Assembly: GCA_007679095.1 (NCBI GenBank)
Contig: VEFU01000013.1
Location: 1-64,000, forward strand
DNA from: Paenibacillus bovis
GTDB taxonomy: Bacteria > Bacillota > Bacilli > Bacillales > Bacillaceae_C
Reading direction: 5' to 3'
DNA: 64,000 nucleotides
Of the stretch, positions 63,030-64,000 are shown piece after piece. Numbering within the stretch: position 1 is the first letter of the stretch; each line of letters opens with the position of its first letter. The position numbers were made by a program, and so were the translations under genes. Below the pieces are notes generated by a model. It was not told where the DNA came from. It saw nothing but the letters and a program-made list of their open reading frames with translations, and did no database searches.

Positions 63030-63617
63030 TTAAGCTTTCGATTCTTCTTTCATTCTTGCGTACAAAGTCGCTCGTTTAACGCCAGTTAATTTGCATATGT
63101 CCGCCACACTAAGGCCGTTATTAGCACGGTCGTTCATTAATTCGATAGCCTTACGTATGTCACGGTCGCTACTGCTTGCCGGTCTTCCCATGTGTTTTCC
63201 CTGCGCTTTCGCTCGTTCCCTTCCTTCGCTTGTTCTTTCGACGATTAATGACCGTTCAAACTGCGCAAAGCTTCCGAGTATGTTAAACATAAGTTCTTGC
63301 ATAGCGGTAATCTTTCCGCCTGTTTTAAACGTCATATCATCCTGAATAAATACGACACTGACGCCCTTCTCGTTAAGCTCCGATACTATCTTGTTAAGGT
63401 CGATAATTGAGCGAGCCAGCCGGTCTATCTTCGTTACATATACAGTATCGCCAGCCCGCACATTATCGAGCATGTTAGCGAGTTCCTTCCGTGGCGCTGT
63501 CGATGTACCCGTTACCTTCTCGACATATAGGCGTTCGCAGCCTTCCTTCTTTAATATCGCCTCTTGCGTTTCTAAGTCCTGACCTACCGTCGATACACGC
63601 GCATAGCCTATTTTCAT
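63030..63617 (-). CDS. Serine recombinase, resolvase/invertase family
   Basis: 195 aa, full length. Catalytic Ser9 in MKIGYARVSTVGQDLETQ, VTKIDRLARSIIDL with the conserved Arg pair, and FAQFERSLIVERTSEG before the long E-helix. C-terminal helix-turn-helix GLSVADICKLTGVKRATLYA. Resolves multimers or inverts DNA. It is too small for a large serine integrase, so it is not likely to be what integrated the element into tRNA-Val. The AT-rich upstream region has a matching recombination-site layout. Confidence 0.92.
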   Translation of the reverse strand: MKIGYARVSTVGQDLETQEAILKKEGCERLYVEKVTGTSTAPRKELANMLDNVRAGDTVYVTKIDRLARSIIDLNKIVSELNEKGVSVVFIQDDMTFKTGGKITAMQELMFNILGSFAQFERSLIVERTSEGRERAKAQGKHMGRPASSSDRDIRKAIELMNDRANNGLSVADICKLTGVKRATLYARMKEESKA

Positions 63618-63631
63618 AATCGAACACCCTC

Positions 63632-63755
63632 CGTCTAAAAGTCCGTTATCTTCTATACTTCTAATTATAGACTAACTTCGAGACGGTTTCAAGCGCTAAT
63701 TTCGATTAATTTACGGCATATTCCCGATATGTCTATTAGTTAACACTTTTAGACG
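63632..63755. other. Candidate res site for the serine recombinase
   Basis: Outer perfect 11-bp inverted repeats CGTCTAAAAGT (63632) and ACTTTTAGACG (63745). Inside, TCTATActtctaatTATAGA (63652-63671) has 6-bp arms around an 8-base centre, the form of a crossover site. Immediately upstream of the recombinase start, the usual place for res. Confidence 0.5.
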
Positions 63756-63757
63756 AT

Positions 63758-63793
63758 GTTGGTTTTTGAACCTAATAACTTATATATAGTAAT
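63758..63793. repeat. 36-base dispersed repeat, copy 3
   Basis: Same as copies 1 and 2 except ATATATAG instead of ATATATAC near the end. Confidence 0.85.
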
Positions 63794-63829
63794 AAACGTA
63801 AGCCAGCGCGTACTACCGTTAGTTAGCGT

Positions 63830-63866
63830 GTTGGTTTTTGAACCTAAGTACTTATATATAAGATAA
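63830..63866. repeat. 36-base dispersed repeat, copy 4
   Basis: Begins GTTGGTTTTTGAACCTAAGT; diverges slightly in the 3' third. Lies 72 bases from copy 3 in the same orientation. No gene is seen in 63867-64000. Confidence 0.8.
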
Positions 63867-64000
63867 TGGCGCAATAGGTTCGGTTTAGGTACCCGATTAC
63901 TTTACATTCGCTCATTTCCGATAGTAACCCGATCACATTCCTTCATATAACGCACCGATAGTCATATATCGTCGAATTGTAAAGCGTTGTAAGGGTCGCA

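Noticed and set aside
63030-63617. The serine recombinase as the integrase of the element
   Set aside because: It is a 195-aa resolvase-type protein without the long C-terminal domain of serine integrases, and tRNA 3' ends are typical targets of tyrosine integrases.
54331-63866. CRISPR array from the repeated 36-mers
   Set aside because: Copies are kilobases apart or 36 bases apart only once, with no regular spacers and no cas genes.

Overview
The window comes from a low-GC, spore-forming member of the Bacillaceae, probably of the Oceanobacillus/Virgibacillus type. Supporting evidence: an alpha/beta small acid-soluble spore protein, a Spo0E-like phosphatase, CtsR boxes before clpE, S-box, yybP-ykoY and ZTP riboswitches, and blocks collinear in content with the B. 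subtilis yku/ykv/ykr region (ykuL-ykuJ-ykyB-cheV-like, ykwC, ptsH-ptsI, ykvS, ykvI-clpE, ykrP-like, ktrD, sspD-like, ykoY/terC). The genus call is an inference.

Host part, bases 1 to about 45,177. 0-9 kb holds a heterodimeric ABC exporter, a DHA2 multidrug transporter, the c-di-AMP receptor DarB, YkuJ, YkyB, a CheW-only version of CheV, YkwC and a VOC protein. 9-16 kb holds HPr and enzyme I of the PTS, YkvS, a CPBP protease, YkvI and CtsR-controlled ClpE. 16-25 kb holds an MhqR-like regulator, an SDR, a Spo0E-like phosphatase, an acyltransferase, a B12-binding radical SAM enzyme, diaminopimelate dehydrogenase, KtrD, a spore protein and a TerC protein under a Mn2+ riboswitch. 25-33 kb holds an SwrC-like RND pump, release factor RF3, an M42 peptidase, an unknown membrane protein and MetI under a SAM riboswitch. 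33-42 kb is catabolic: a sulfatase, a nucleoside hydrolase, an FMN reductase, two Gfo/Idh dehydrogenases, a ThuA protein and an AraC regulator. 42-45 kb holds catalase and FolD under a ZTP riboswitch. Two families of structured intergenic repeats lie at 12.3-12.7 and 41.7-42.1 kb.

Element, bases about 45,177 to the window end. Base composition shifts to higher GC at a 3' fragment of a tRNA-Val(GAC) gene, which is the classic scar left by site-specific integration. Nearly all genes rightward are on the minus strand, packed with 1-40 base overlaps, and many are very small. From the att site rightward: a tail protein with HxH repeats, a tape-measure protein, unknown small proteins, an HNH nuclease, XRE regulators, a zinc-finger protein, an archaeo-eukaryotic-type primase, DUF5659-like proteins, a gene-free block with a decayed tandem array, a replication-relaxation protein, an FtsK/SpoIIIE-type ATPase with a small membrane partner, a short plus-strand cassette (XRE, small protein, membrane-anchored DUF559 nuclease), and a serine recombinase with a res-like site. 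No terminase, portal, capsid, lysis gene or tRNA-type integrase is visible. The element continues past base 64,000. A 36-base repeat occurs four times in it. The combination of tail genes with a plasmid/ICE-like replication module and no head genes is the most unusual thing here.
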